In this document: positions 1 to 6,927 of the stretch, one piece after another
Position numbering within the stretch: the first letter of the stretch is position 1
Layout of the letters: each line of letters begins with the position of its first letter
Source: Caldithrix sp.
GTDB lineage: Bacteria > KSB1 > UBA2214 > DYKH01
Assembly: GCA_020722685.1 (NCBI GenBank)
Contig: DYKH01000009.1
Location: forward strand, 55,177-74,713
Length of the DNA: 19,537 nt
Direction: 5' to 3'
Made by a program: the position numbers and the translations under genes
Notes under the pieces: generated by a model
Database searches by the model: none
What the model was told of the DNA's origin: nothing
Seen by the model: the letters and a program-made list of their open reading frames with translations, nothing else

Positions 1-9
1 GCACAAAAA

Positions 10-49
10 AAGGCCGGTCACTCACCTTTGCAGGAGAGCTTCCGGCCTT
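10..49 (-). terminator. Rho-independent terminator closing the minus-strand gene array
   Basis: Read on the minus strand, AAGGCCGG (49-42) pairs perfectly with CCGGCCTT (17-10) and runs straight into a T tract (T7 including the stem end). The 24-nt interior can fold further: CTC-T-CCT pairs with AGG-T-GAG around a GCAA tetraloop, so the whole may be a long two-part hairpin. It lies about 160 bp past the stop of the DUF5666-repeat gene and is the first U-tailed hairpin after it. Confidence 0.75.
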
Positions 50-157
50 CGCTAGATATGGAGCATAGCGATGCGGGCAAAGCAGGCTATGTGGTGCAGA
101 AATTCTTTGCTATCTAAGCTGCATGATCGCTTCACTCCGGGTGCGTGATGAGACTTC

Positions 158-192
158 CAGACCTCAAAGGCCGCGGAGGCCCTTGAGGTCTG
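158..192. repeat. Strong palindromic hairpin just past the DUF5666-repeat gene
   Basis: CAGACCTCAA (158-167) pairs with TTGAGGTCTG (183-192) over 10 bp. After one mismatch, GGCC (169-172) pairs with GGCC (178-181) around a 5-nt loop. It begins 16 bp after the gene's stop codon on the minus strand. There is no T tract on either side, so it is more likely an mRNA 3'-end stabiliser or a dispersed intergenic palindrome than a complete terminator. Its loop side contains GCGGAGGC, which also occurs in the arm of the inverted repeat at 17041-17111. Confidence 0.6.
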
Positions 193-208
193 AGTGAGTC
201 ATATGATA

Positions 209-2239
209 TTACTTTGTCATCACCATTTTCTGGATCGAAGAATAAGATCCAGAATGTAATTCATAGAAGTAAATTCCTGAGGGAGCTATACCGCCCAGCT
301 CATCACGACCGTCCCAAGTGATGGTGTAGCTGCCGCTGTTCATCTTCGCATCGACCAAAGTCCGAACTTTTTGGCCCATCAAATTGTAGATAGAGATGGT
401 CACGTCAGCGGGGCCGGCGGCTTCCAGAATCTCGAACTCAATGGTCGTTGACGGATTGAACGGATTCGGATAATTCTGGTGCAGAATAAAAGTCTGTGCG
501 ACCTTATTATCCGACTTTCCTGCCGACGTGGACACGCCGCTGGTCACTTGAATCTGTTCTGCGGCTGCCACTTGTCCGGGCTGCTGCTTGCCCCAAACGT
601 ACACAGTCTCGCCGTTGGTAATCTGGGAGGAACTGACGATGTTATAGCTTTGGTCAAGGACCACAGTTTCGGACGTAACGGCAAAGTCAGTTCCGGCGAC
701 GGTGACACTGCTGGCAGAGACACTCTCCACCTCGCCTTGCATTTCCATACCAAACACCAGGTCATCGTCGATTTTGATCAAGAAAGCCAGCAAAGAGCCG
801 TCGGTTTGCTTCTTGGCTTTCACCTCGACTCGTTGCCCGACTTGCAGGTCGGCAAAAGTGCCCAGACGATCATGTTCGATAAGAATAACCGTGTTCGCAT
901 CAACCTTCACGACGATCCCCAAGACCTCGAGGGTCATATTAGCTTGATCGAGATTGGTAACGACACCCTCGATCTCCATGGCTGCCTGAGCCAACGGCAC
1001 TACCACGATCCGGACCGCCAGCAAGGTTCCATCTTCTTGTTCTGCGCCACGAACGCCCACGCGCATGCCGACCTGAAGATCTGCAAAGCTCAATAGCGTG
1101 CGATGGGCGCCGACAATCTTTGTTTCCGAAGTGACAGTAAATGTCAATCCCAAGACCGTGATCGTCTGATTGGCCGAATCGATGCTTTCGATCTCGCCAA
1201 TCACCCCAGCCTGGAGAGTGTGAAAGTCTTCGACGACAATGCGCAATGCAAGCAGTGTTCCATCGGTTTGCGGCACAGCTTTTACCTTCACAGTCTGTCC
1301 AACCGCGAGATCGGCTAAGGTAATGGATTGGCGGTGATCATCAAGAATGAGCGTATTTGCATCGATATAAAATGTTGCTCCAAGAACGACGATATTGTCC
1401 GTTCCGATTGCCTCGATGACGCCGGTCACCTCTACTTGCTCTTGCAGCATCAGTTTGACCTCAATCCGCGTGGCGAGCAAGGTTCCGTCCGTCTGAGTCG
1501 TTCCCTTTACTTCGACCCGCTGACCCACTGAGAGATCATCGACGGTCAACGGCTGGTGATGCGAGCCTTCGATAACAGTGTTAACGTCGATGGCAAAGGT
1601 TACACCCGAAACGGTAATACTGGTCGAGCTGATCGCTTCGATGAAGCCAAAAATTTCCACTTCATCCTTTTCGTCCTCGTCTTCGACTTTGATCAATACC
1701 GCCGTTAAGGTGCCGTCAGGCAAGAGCAAGCCCTTGACCTCCACGCGCTGGCCGACCTGCAAATCTGCAAAGGTAAGTCGTCCCCGTTCTTCGCCCATAA
1801 CGACCGTTAGTTCATTAACGGTGAAGGTCTTGCCTGCGACCGTGAGGCTGGTCTCCGTTTTGGCTTCGATCTCGCCTTTAACTTCGATCATGCGGTCGCC
1901 GAGACGCATTTCCAATTTTATGCGAAGGGCCAGAAGGGTACCATCGTTCTGCTTCTGCGCCTTCACCTCTACGCGCTGCCCCACCTGAAGGTCCAAAAAG
2001 CTAAGAAGGGTGTGCATGTGGCCTTCAATGACTGTCAGTACGTTGACAAAGACTTCGGTATCTCCAACGGTCAATGAACTGGCACTCAAGGCGGTAATGT
2101 TTCCTTCTAATTCTATCCATTCGTCCTGGTCCTGATCACCACCGTGACCGTTTTGTCCGATGGCCTGAAGCGGAACCAAGGTCAAGAATGTACTTAGAAC
2201 AGCCACCACGAAAAACCAGATTGTATTTTTCTTTTTCAT
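209..2239 (-). CDS. Secreted protein with seven DUF5666-like repeats and a C-terminal sorting domain
   Basis: Seen: 676 aa, ATG start with an excellent AAGGAGG site (2245-2251) 5 nt upstream. Residues 1-28 are a signal peptide (KKK, then a hydrophobic stretch ending near QAIGQ). Seven repeats of about 70 residues follow, at roughly 42-110, 118-186, 194-261, 268-337, 344-414, 421-491 and 498-566. Each has a G-x-I/V-E beta start, a T-V-I element, DLxVGQRVEVK, then DGTLLAxRI. Residues 587-676 are a FlgD-like/type IX sorting tail (NYPNPFNPSTTIEF, then DGRDELG and SGIYFY). Known: DUF5666 repeats are small beta-barrel (OB-like) modules of unknown function in exported proteins. Inferred: exported through the type IX route to the surface or medium; function unknown. 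Tandem duplication is clear, since repeats 1, 2 and 6 share DLQVGQRVEVK. The 280-bp gap upstream suggests its own promoter. Confidence 0.9.
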   Translation of the reverse strand: MKKKNTIWFFVVAVLSTFLTLVPLQAIGQNGHGGDQDQDEWIELEGNITALSASSLTVGDTEVFVNVLTVIEGHMHTLLSFLDLQVGQRVEVKAQKQNDGTLLALRIKLEMRLGDRMIEVKGEIEAKTETSLTVAGKTFTVNELTVVMGEERGRLTFADLQVGQRVEVKGLLLPDGTLTAVLIKVEDEDEKDEVEIFGFIEAISSTSITVSGVTFAIDVNTVIEGSHHQPLTVDDLSVGQRVEVKGTTQTDGTLLATRIEVKLMLQEQVEVTGVIEAIGTDNIVVLGATFYIDANTLILDDHRQSITLADLAVGQTVKVKAVPQTDGTLLALRIVVEDFHTLQAGVIGEIESIDSANQTITVLGLTFTVTSETKIVGAHRTLLSFADLQVGMRVGVRGAEQEDGTLLAVRIVVVPLAQAAMEIEGVVTNLDQANMTLEVLGIVVKVDANTVILIEHDRLGTFADLQVGQRVEVKAKKQTDGSLLAFLIKIDDDLVFGMEMQGEVESVSASSVTVAGTDFAVTSETVVLDQSYNIVSSSQITNGETVYVWGKQQPGQVAAAEQIQVTSGVSTSAGKSDNKVAQTFILHQNYPNPFNPSTTIEFEILEAAGPADVTISIYNLMGQKVRTLVDAKMNSGSYTITWDGRDELGGIAPSGIYFYELHSGSYSSIQKMVMTK

Positions 2240-2519
2240 TCAATCCTCCTTTTCTGTTGTTTAACGGTTCGGCGTCTTTTATTCGGCCCTCGTTGGGCAA
2301 AGGCCATGCCATGATAAACGCGCGGACGGTGGGAATAGGGACAATTCTGAGCTTGCAGAGAAGGTACGAAACCAACGGATTGGACATGCCCGGCCATTCT
2401 TGTGCACAGCATTCCCATGGGCGTGCAAGAATTGCGCATCCCTAAGGGTGGCTTGCAATTCGGTTTGGCGGAAAGGTAGTTACGGCAAAAAAATGAGAGG
2501 TTGGGGCTTATTCGAGCAT
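2240..2519. other. Spacer upstream of the DUF5666-repeat gene, with a bulged hairpin
   Basis: No gene is supported in these 280 bp; open frames here run out of phase into neighbours and lack family features. Seen: the ribosome site at 2245-2251, and an inverted repeat at 2396-2432. In the repeat, ATTCTTG plus CAC pairs with GTGCAAGAAT (10 bp, 2-nt bulge), with the self-complementary CCCATGGG in the loop. It must hold the 3' end of the DUF5683 transcript and probably the promoter of the next gene. I could not place convincing -35/-10 or -24/-12 boxes. Confidence 0.4.
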
Positions 2520-3332
2520 TTAAAAGTGATAGTCGAAGCTAAAGGAGATTAGGCCATATCGGATGCCGGGGGCAAGGTGGAAGGAAAGCCGTTGCGGAAT
2601 TTCCTCCCGAGATTTTACCAATGCGGCGTCAATGTAGGAGTAGAGCCAAAGGCTGGCGCTGGCCAAAAGGAGCGTATTGCGAGCCTTAAGAAGCCCATTG
2701 TAGGTATTGTATTTTGATTCTATCTCTGTTGGCATCTTTGCCGCACGATAAGCGTCATGTGCTTGGCTCTGAGCAATATGTAAGGTGATGACGCCGCCCA
2801 GGCTGGCACCCGCGACGGTGAGAAGCAAATACCCCTTGGTTTTCTGCCCCTTGTATAATTGCCCCCATCCGGGCGCTACAAGCGAGCGGAGCGCGGCGCC
2901 ACTACGCTTGTCTTCCAGCATAATGTAGCGGATTTCTCCCGGAGTTGATGCCGATTTGTCGATCGTAGAAGAACGTGAGCGCTTTATCTCCTCAAAGAGG
3001 GCGATTATCTTTGGCGAGGTATAAACAGGATCCAGCGTCAATTCTGGCGCCAAAGAAAGTGCAGCGCCAAATTGAATTTTTGCGGAATCGATCTTTCCCA
3101 GCGCGAATTCTATAAATCCAAGATGGGTATGCAGGGTCACCAACTGTTTGGGAGAGAAGCGTCCATGATTTTTTAAAGCAATGCGGGCTTTTTCTTCTCC
3201 GTCGGCGTAGCGAAGGCTATCGTAGTCCTGGATGATTTCCTCAATGATTTGTTGGGAATCCGCTTGCGCCAAAGCCGTTGCCGAACAAAACAATGATAGC
3301 ATGAGCGCCGCTACTTGTATCTGGTACTTCAT
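2520..3332 (-). CDS. DUF5683 domain protein with signal peptide
   Basis: Seen: 270 aa. Signal peptide 1-22 (ends ATALAQA). Residues about 27-120 are helical and TPR-like (GFIEFALGKIDSAKIQFGAAL, then a DPVYTSPKIIALFEE motif). Residues about 147-240 match DUF5683: SLVAPGWGQLYKGQKTKGY, followed by two hydrophobic segments (about 168-186 and 219-238). The C-terminus alternates polar and hydrophobic residues and ends in Phe, as outer-membrane strands do. Known: DUF5683 is widespread in Bacteroidota, Ignavibacteria and relatives; its function is unknown. The ATG lies 15 bp after the Kelch stop, with only a weak ribosome site, so translation is probably coupled to the Kelch gene. Inferred role: envelope protein of the kinase/Kelch unit. 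Confidence 0.85.
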   Translation of the reverse strand: MKYQIQVAALMLSLFCSATALAQADSQQIIEEIIQDYDSLRYADGEEKARIALKNHGRFSPKQLVTLHTHLGFIEFALGKIDSAKIQFGAALSLAPELTLDPVYTSPKIIALFEEIKRSRSSTIDKSASTPGEIRYIMLEDKRSGAALRSLVAPGWGQLYKGQKTKGYLLLTVAGASLGGVITLHIAQSQAHDAYRAAKMPTEIESKYNTYNGLLKARNTLLLASASLWLYSYIDAALVKSREEIPQRLSFHLAPGIRYGLISFSFDYHF

Positions 3333-3347
3333 GGCTTGGGCTTTGAC

Positions 3348-4637
3348 CTATCGAATGAGCGTGAGTTTGCGAGAAGCGGTAAGATTGCCGGCTTGCAGAA
3401 TATAAAAATAGATGCCGCTGGCTACATCGCGTCCGCCTGCGTCTGCTCCGTCCCAAGTCACCGCATAGCTTCCCGATGCTTGCGAATCATCAACCAGAGA
3501 TTTTATAGTTTGGCCGTTTGCGTTCACGATCAGCAAATTAACCCGATATGGCCTTGCAGAAGGCGGCAAATCATAGACGATGGTCGTTTGGCCATTGAAA
3601 GGATTCGGGTAGTTTTGTGCAAGTCCGAAATCGGTTGGGTTTTCTTGTTCTCTTTGTTTGACTGCGGTGGGAGGCGGCGTGTATTCTTCTACCAGATCGA
3701 GTACTTTGGCATGCGGCATGACTGACCGCCCGCCAAAAACATAAATCTTGCCGAATGCAGCAGCGGCAGCCAAGCCATCCCGCGCAACGCTCATCGCCTC
3801 TGTCTTTTCCCACGTCCCCTCGGACAAGATGAGCATCTCAGCATCAGGCATGGCGGATTGCTGTCTGCCAGTACCGCCAATGATGAAAAGGGTGTCACCC
3901 AATGCTGCCGCCGCCGCATTGCCTCGGGGCTGCATCAAGGGCGGGAGAAAGGTTGGCTGCAGTAAACTGTCAAGGCGTTCAACGATGGTTAAAGGACCGC
4001 CAAAAAAGCCGCCCAAAAGGTAAATGAAATCGCCAATGCTCAAAGCCATCAACGCCGCTCTCGGAGTGATCAATACGGTTTCAATCTCTTCCCATTCATC
4101 ATGACTGGGGTTATATCGTTCGGCGCTGCCAAACATAATGCCGTGATCGTTCGTGCCACCGAAAACATAAATTTGGTTATTCAGCAAGGCAGCGGCCAGA
4201 CCCTCCCGCTCTTCTTGCATGTGCTGAGCCTCTTCCCACTTGTTAGCCATCGGATCATAGACCTCTACCTTTTTTAAAACCTCTTCGCGGCCGTGCCCAC
4301 CCATGACGTAGATTTTCCCATTCACAACCACGGCAGCAGCACTAAAACGTTCATCCTTCATCGGCGCTACCAAGGTGTCCCAATGATCGGCAACGGGATC
4401 ATAACGTTCGACCTTGGAGAATATTTGGCCTCGATCACCTCTTCCACCGATCACGTAGATATGCTCGCCCAAGGTGACAGCACAAAGCTCCGTTCGCGGC
4501 GTGGGCATAGGCGTCTTGACCTTCCACCCGCCATAATTGGGCGATGACAGCGCCAGCACCATAAAGATCACGAGCCTTCGCGCAATTTTTGCGCGCAGGT
4601 GCTCCCGGTGTGCACATTCTTTCAAAATTTTATACAT
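3348..4637 (-). CDS. Secreted Kelch beta-propeller protein with sorting tail
   Basis: Seen: 429 aa from the ATG at 4637, chosen because GGAGAG (4646-4651) sits 8 nt upstream; an in-frame TTG at 4667 lacks such a site. The N-terminus is long and basic, then hydrophobic (about 21-32), consistent with a signal peptide. Six Kelch motifs follow, each with a hydrophobic strand ending in Gly-Gly (64-65, 113-114, 160-161, 209-210, 254-255, 302-303) and most with a later Y-P and W. Residues about 338-429 are a FlgD-like/type IX sorting tail (QNYPNPFN, VTWDG, SGIYFY). Known: six-bladed Kelch propellers bind proteins or sugars. Inferred: exported binding or scaffold protein, probably co-transcribed with the upstream kinase (55-bp gap) and the downstream DUF5683 gene. 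Confidence 0.9.
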   Translation of the reverse strand: MYKILKECAHREHLRAKIARRLVIFMVLALSSPNYGGWKVKTPMPTPRTELCAVTLGEHIYVIGGRGDRGQIFSKVERYDPVADHWDTLVAPMKDERFSAAAVVVNGKIYVMGGHGREEVLKKVEVYDPMANKWEEAQHMQEEREGLAAALLNNQIYVFGGTNDHGIMFGSAERYNPSHDEWEEIETVLITPRAALMALSIGDFIYLLGGFFGGPLTIVERLDSLLQPTFLPPLMQPRGNAAAAALGDTLFIIGGTGRQQSAMPDAEMLILSEGTWEKTEAMSVARDGLAAAAAFGKIYVFGGRSVMPHAKVLDLVEEYTPPPTAVKQREQENPTDFGLAQNYPNPFNGQTTIVYDLPPSARPYRVNLLIVNANGQTIKSLVDDSQASGSYAVTWDGADAGGRDVASGIYFYILQAGNLTASRKLTLIR

Positions 4638-4645
4638 AGACACGT

Positions 4646-4651
4646 CTCTCC
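4646..4651 (-). promoter_or_regulatory. Ribosome binding site that fixes the Kelch start
   Basis: GGAGAG on the minus strand, 8 nt before the ATG at 4637. It selects this start over the upstream TTG codon at 4667. Confidence 0.6.
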
Positions 4652-4692
4652 GGCGGTCTCTGTGCAAAGCACATGCCTATCTTTTTGGGACT

Positions 4693-6318
4693 TCATTTCA
4701 GCTTGACATCCAATTCGATGATTTTACCTGCGCCCACGTCGATCTCTTGTTCCCAAGCCGGAAAGGCCGGATTTTTTAACAGCAGTCGATGTCGTCCGGC
4801 GCTTACCGGCAAAGGCTGCGAAAGTGGCGTTGTATCGCAGTATTCGCCATCGAGGTAGACTTCCGCCCAGGGACTGACTCTAACCAAAAGACCTCCTTGT
4901 TTTGGAATGAGCGTAGCCTGCAAGCGGGAGGTCCTTCCCGGCAGGAGCTTGACCTGTTCGACATATTCCATGAACGCCGGATTACGCAAAATTATTTTGT
5001 GAGTACCAGGTGAAAGCTCTAATGGTCGATTCAACGGCGTAGTATCGACCGAGTCACCATTCAGGTAGACAGCCGCCCACGGTTGGCAGATAATCTCCAA
5101 AAAACCGATTTGCGAAGCAGAAACTGTCGTATCAGTCTTTGTGTCCTTAATCAGGAGCGGCCGTTCTTTTTCAGGAACCTTAGCAGTCCGCGTCGAATGA
5201 GCTTTTGGACCGTTCGCAGTAGCCGCTTCCTGCAAAATGAGCGTCGAATCCGCCGTTAGAGGGACCGTCGCAAGATCACTTGCTTGTTGAGCCTGCCGTT
5301 TAGGCTCTTCAATTGCGGCACGTTTCTCGAAACCGGGCTGGAGAGCCAAGTAGAGAATCAGGAGAAGAGAGAGAATAGCAGCGACGGCAAGCCACCGGTA
5401 CGTCACTGAGGTTTTCGGCTTGTCCGACTGCTCATTTGAGGTGAAAGAATGTGCTTGAGGATTTTCCAGATAGGCTGCAAGCACCCTGCCGCTCAGATCG
5501 ATATGGCTCGACCGGCAGAATTTTTCCAAATCATCGAGCACTTTCTCCGTCGATGCGTAACGCTGCTCGCGATTCTTCTTCAGTAGACGAAGCAAGACGG
5601 ACTGCAACGCCGCCGGAAAGCTCGGTAGCAGCGATTCCACGGGAGGCGGCTCTTCATTCAGCACTTTATTGAGGCACGCCGCCGTGGTTGTCCCGCCGAA
5701 TGCTTGGCGGTGAGTTAGCATTTCATAAAAAGTAGCTCCCAAAGAAAAGAGGTCGGAACGTCCATCCAAGGCTTCGCCGGAAATCTGCTCCGGGGACATG
5801 TATGCCGGAGTACCCACGACGCCGCCCTGTGCGGTAGTACCGGGTGAATCCAGAAAGGTGGCCAAACCAAAATCGGTGATTTTTACCGCGCCCTCTTGCG
5901 CTAACAATACGTTTGCTGGCGTCAGGTCACGATGGAGCACTCCGCGTGAGTGAGCGTGCGACAGTCCTTGCAGCACTTGAGTAACAATGAACAACGAGAT
6001 GTCCACAGGCAGGCGCTGTCCGGCAGCCAACAAATCTTGCAGGCTCTTCCCTTCCACGTACTCCATTGCGATGTAGAAGGAATCCTCAAAAGTGCCAAAG
6101 TCAAAAACATCGACGATGTTAGGGTGCTTGAGCCGGGCGCAGGCCTGAGCCTCCCGCTCGAATCGCTTCACGATATCCGGCTCCGTCGCTGCCTGCGGCT
6201 GCAATGCCTTGATCAGCACCACGCGCTTGAGCGAAAGCTGAAAAGCGCGATACACCACCGAAGTAGGTCGGCGGCTGATCTCCGCGATAATTTGGTAGCC
6301 GGGAATTTGGGGTTTCAT
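4693..6318 (-). CDS. Membrane Ser/Thr protein kinase with two PEGA domains and an atypical nucleotide loop
   Basis: Seen: 541 aa from ATG 6318 (an alternative TTG lies at 6327). Kinase domain about 8-270: Lys37 in VVLIKAL, helix-C Glu56, catalytic loop HRDLTPAN (129-136), DFG (149-151), SPE (175-177) in place of APE, and GxRSDLFSLG (186-194). One membrane segment (about 309-328), then a Pro/Thr/Lys-rich linker and two PEGA repeats (about 405-470 and 475-540; both W-A-x-VYL-(N/D)G and DTTPL). Odd: the glycine-rich loop position reads ISRRPTSVVY, with none of the three usual glycines, and the HRDxK lysine is Thr. Catalytic Asp, Asn and DFG remain, so it may still be active. Known: Hanks-type kinases phosphorylate Ser/Thr; PEGA domains are thought to sit in the envelope. 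Inferred topology: cytoplasmic kinase, PEGA outside. It starts 9 bp after the toxin stop with no clear ribosome site, suggesting coupling. Confidence 0.92.
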   Translation of the reverse strand: MKPQIPGYQIIAEISRRPTSVVYRAFQLSLKRVVLIKALQPQAATEPDIVKRFEREAQACARLKHPNIVDVFDFGTFEDSFYIAMEYVEGKSLQDLLAAGQRLPVDISLFIVTQVLQGLSHAHSRGVLHRDLTPANVLLAQEGAVKITDFGLATFLDSPGTTAQGGVVGTPAYMSPEQISGEALDGRSDLFSLGATFYEMLTHRQAFGGTTTAACLNKVLNEEPPPVESLLPSFPAALQSVLLRLLKKNREQRYASTEKVLDDLEKFCRSSHIDLSGRVLAAYLENPQAHSFTSNEQSDKPKTSVTYRWLAVAAILSLLLILYLALQPGFEKRAAIEEPKRQAQQASDLATVPLTADSTLILQEAATANGPKAHSTRTAKVPEKERPLLIKDTKTDTTVSASQIGFLEIICQPWAAVYLNGDSVDTTPLNRPLELSPGTHKIILRNPAFMEYVEQVKLLPGRTSRLQATLIPKQGGLLVRVSPWAEVYLDGEYCDTTPLSQPLPVSAGRHRLLLKNPAFPAWEQEIDVGAGKIIELDVKLK

Positions 6319-6327
6319 GACATTCAA

Positions 6328-6597
6328 TCATTTTCTTTTATGACGATCAACGATCTTGTGGCGGCCAACCACCAACAGGGTGTATATGTTGCCTTCGCGC
6401 AGAAAAAAGCATCTATAGTGGAGGTCAACACAAAATTCCCACTCATCGTTCAGTTTATGCATCTTTAAGGATGGGTGCTTTGGATTATCACGCAAGTGCT
6501 TGATTTGCTTTTCGAGCTTAGATTGGATACCTTTCGGCAATTCCAAAAAGCTCTTTTCAAATTCTTTCGTCGACCTTATGATGGTCTTACCGGGCAT
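6328..6597 (-). CDS. RelE/ParE-superfamily toxin
   Basis: Seen: 89 aa, pI clearly basic. Two N-terminal helices (FEKSFLELP, IQSKLEKQIKHL), then NPKHPSLKMHKL, EWEFCVDLHYRCFF, and the final strand LLVVGRHKIVDRH. This pattern matches RelE/YafQ-type mRNA interferase folds, with K45, H47, K48, R62 and H80 as candidate RNA-contacting residues. Known: toxins of this family cleave mRNA on the ribosome or, as ParE, act on gyrase, and are held inactive by a co-encoded antitoxin. The ATG overlaps the antitoxin's 3' end by 11 bp, the classic coupled order antitoxin then toxin. Not determinable from sequence: RelE versus ParE activity. Confidence 0.85.
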   Translation of the reverse strand: MPGKTIIRSTKEFEKSFLELPKGIQSKLEKQIKHLRDNPKHPSLKMHKLNDEWEFCVDLHYRCFFLREGNIYTLLVVGRHKIVDRHKRK

Positions 6598-6832
6598 GAC
6601 GAAGGTCCCGGATTAGCGCTTCTGCGTCTGCATAGTCCCGAAAATTGCCTTCCTCGATATCCTTCTTTGCTCGCTTAATCGCGGCCTGTGTTTCGGGCTG
6701 GTGATAGATCTCCTGACTAATCTTCAGCTCCAACAATTCCTTGTATATCTCGTAAGGTATGATAACCTCTTGGCGCTTTCCCTGCGCATCGGTAATGAAC
6801 CTTGCTTTCTCTTCAATTGCATGTGCAGTCAT
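6587..6832 (-). CDS. Antitoxin of the RelE/ParE-type pair
   Basis: Seen: 81 aa from the ATG at 6832, chosen because AAGGAG (6841-6846) lies 8 nt upstream; the in-frame GTG codons at 6841 and 6838 fall in or too near that site. The N-terminal half has ARFITDAQGKRQEVIIPYEIYKEL, like the beta-strand plus helix dimer/DNA-binding part of Phd/RelB-type antitoxins. The C-terminal half is charged and helical (IKRAKKDIEEGNFRDYADAEALI), as expected for the toxin-wrapping segment. Known: such antitoxins neutralise the toxin and repress their own promoter. The exact antitoxin family is uncertain; function rests on the overlap with the toxin gene. A 95-bp spacer with heptamer repeats separates it from the sigma54 activator upstream. 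Confidence 0.8.
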   Translation of the reverse strand: MTAHAIEEKARFITDAQGKRQEVIIPYEIYKELLELKISQEIYHQPETQAAIKRAKKDIEEGNFRDYADAEALIRDLRHAR

Positions 6833-6840
6833 TGCCACCA

Positions 6841-6846
6841 CTCCTT
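6841..6846 (-). promoter_or_regulatory. Ribosome binding site that fixes the antitoxin start
   Basis: AAGGAG on the minus strand, 8 nt before the ATG at 6832. It favours that ATG over the tandem GTG codons just upstream. Confidence 0.6.
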
Positions 6847-6883
6847 CAATTCAATAAAACTGTCCGGACAATCCAAGGCTTGC

Positions 6884-6925
6884 GGCCTGAGACCTGTAAC
6901 CTGCAACTTGTAACTTGCAACCTGC
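6884..6925. repeat. Heptamer tandem repeat, consensus AACYTGY
   Basis: Plus strand, 7-base units: GGCCTGA, GACCTGT, AACCTGC, AACTTGT, AACTTGC, AACCTGC. The last five are close copies; the first is degenerate. The run ends 2 bp before the stop codon of the sigma54 activator gene, between that gene and the toxin-antitoxin pair. Short heptamer arrays of this kind are a recurrent intergenic junk or slippage element; no function can be read from the sequence. Confidence 0.75.
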
Positions 6926-6927
6926 CC

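Noticed and set aside
479..1096. Long plus-strand open frame of 205 codons opposite the DUF5666-repeat gene
   Set aside because: It is antisense to a gene with signal peptide, repeats and sorting tail, and its protein has no family features.
6884..6925. Possible CRISPR-like array
   Set aside because: The units are 7 bases with no spacers between them; it is a plain tandem repeat and no cas gene is present.
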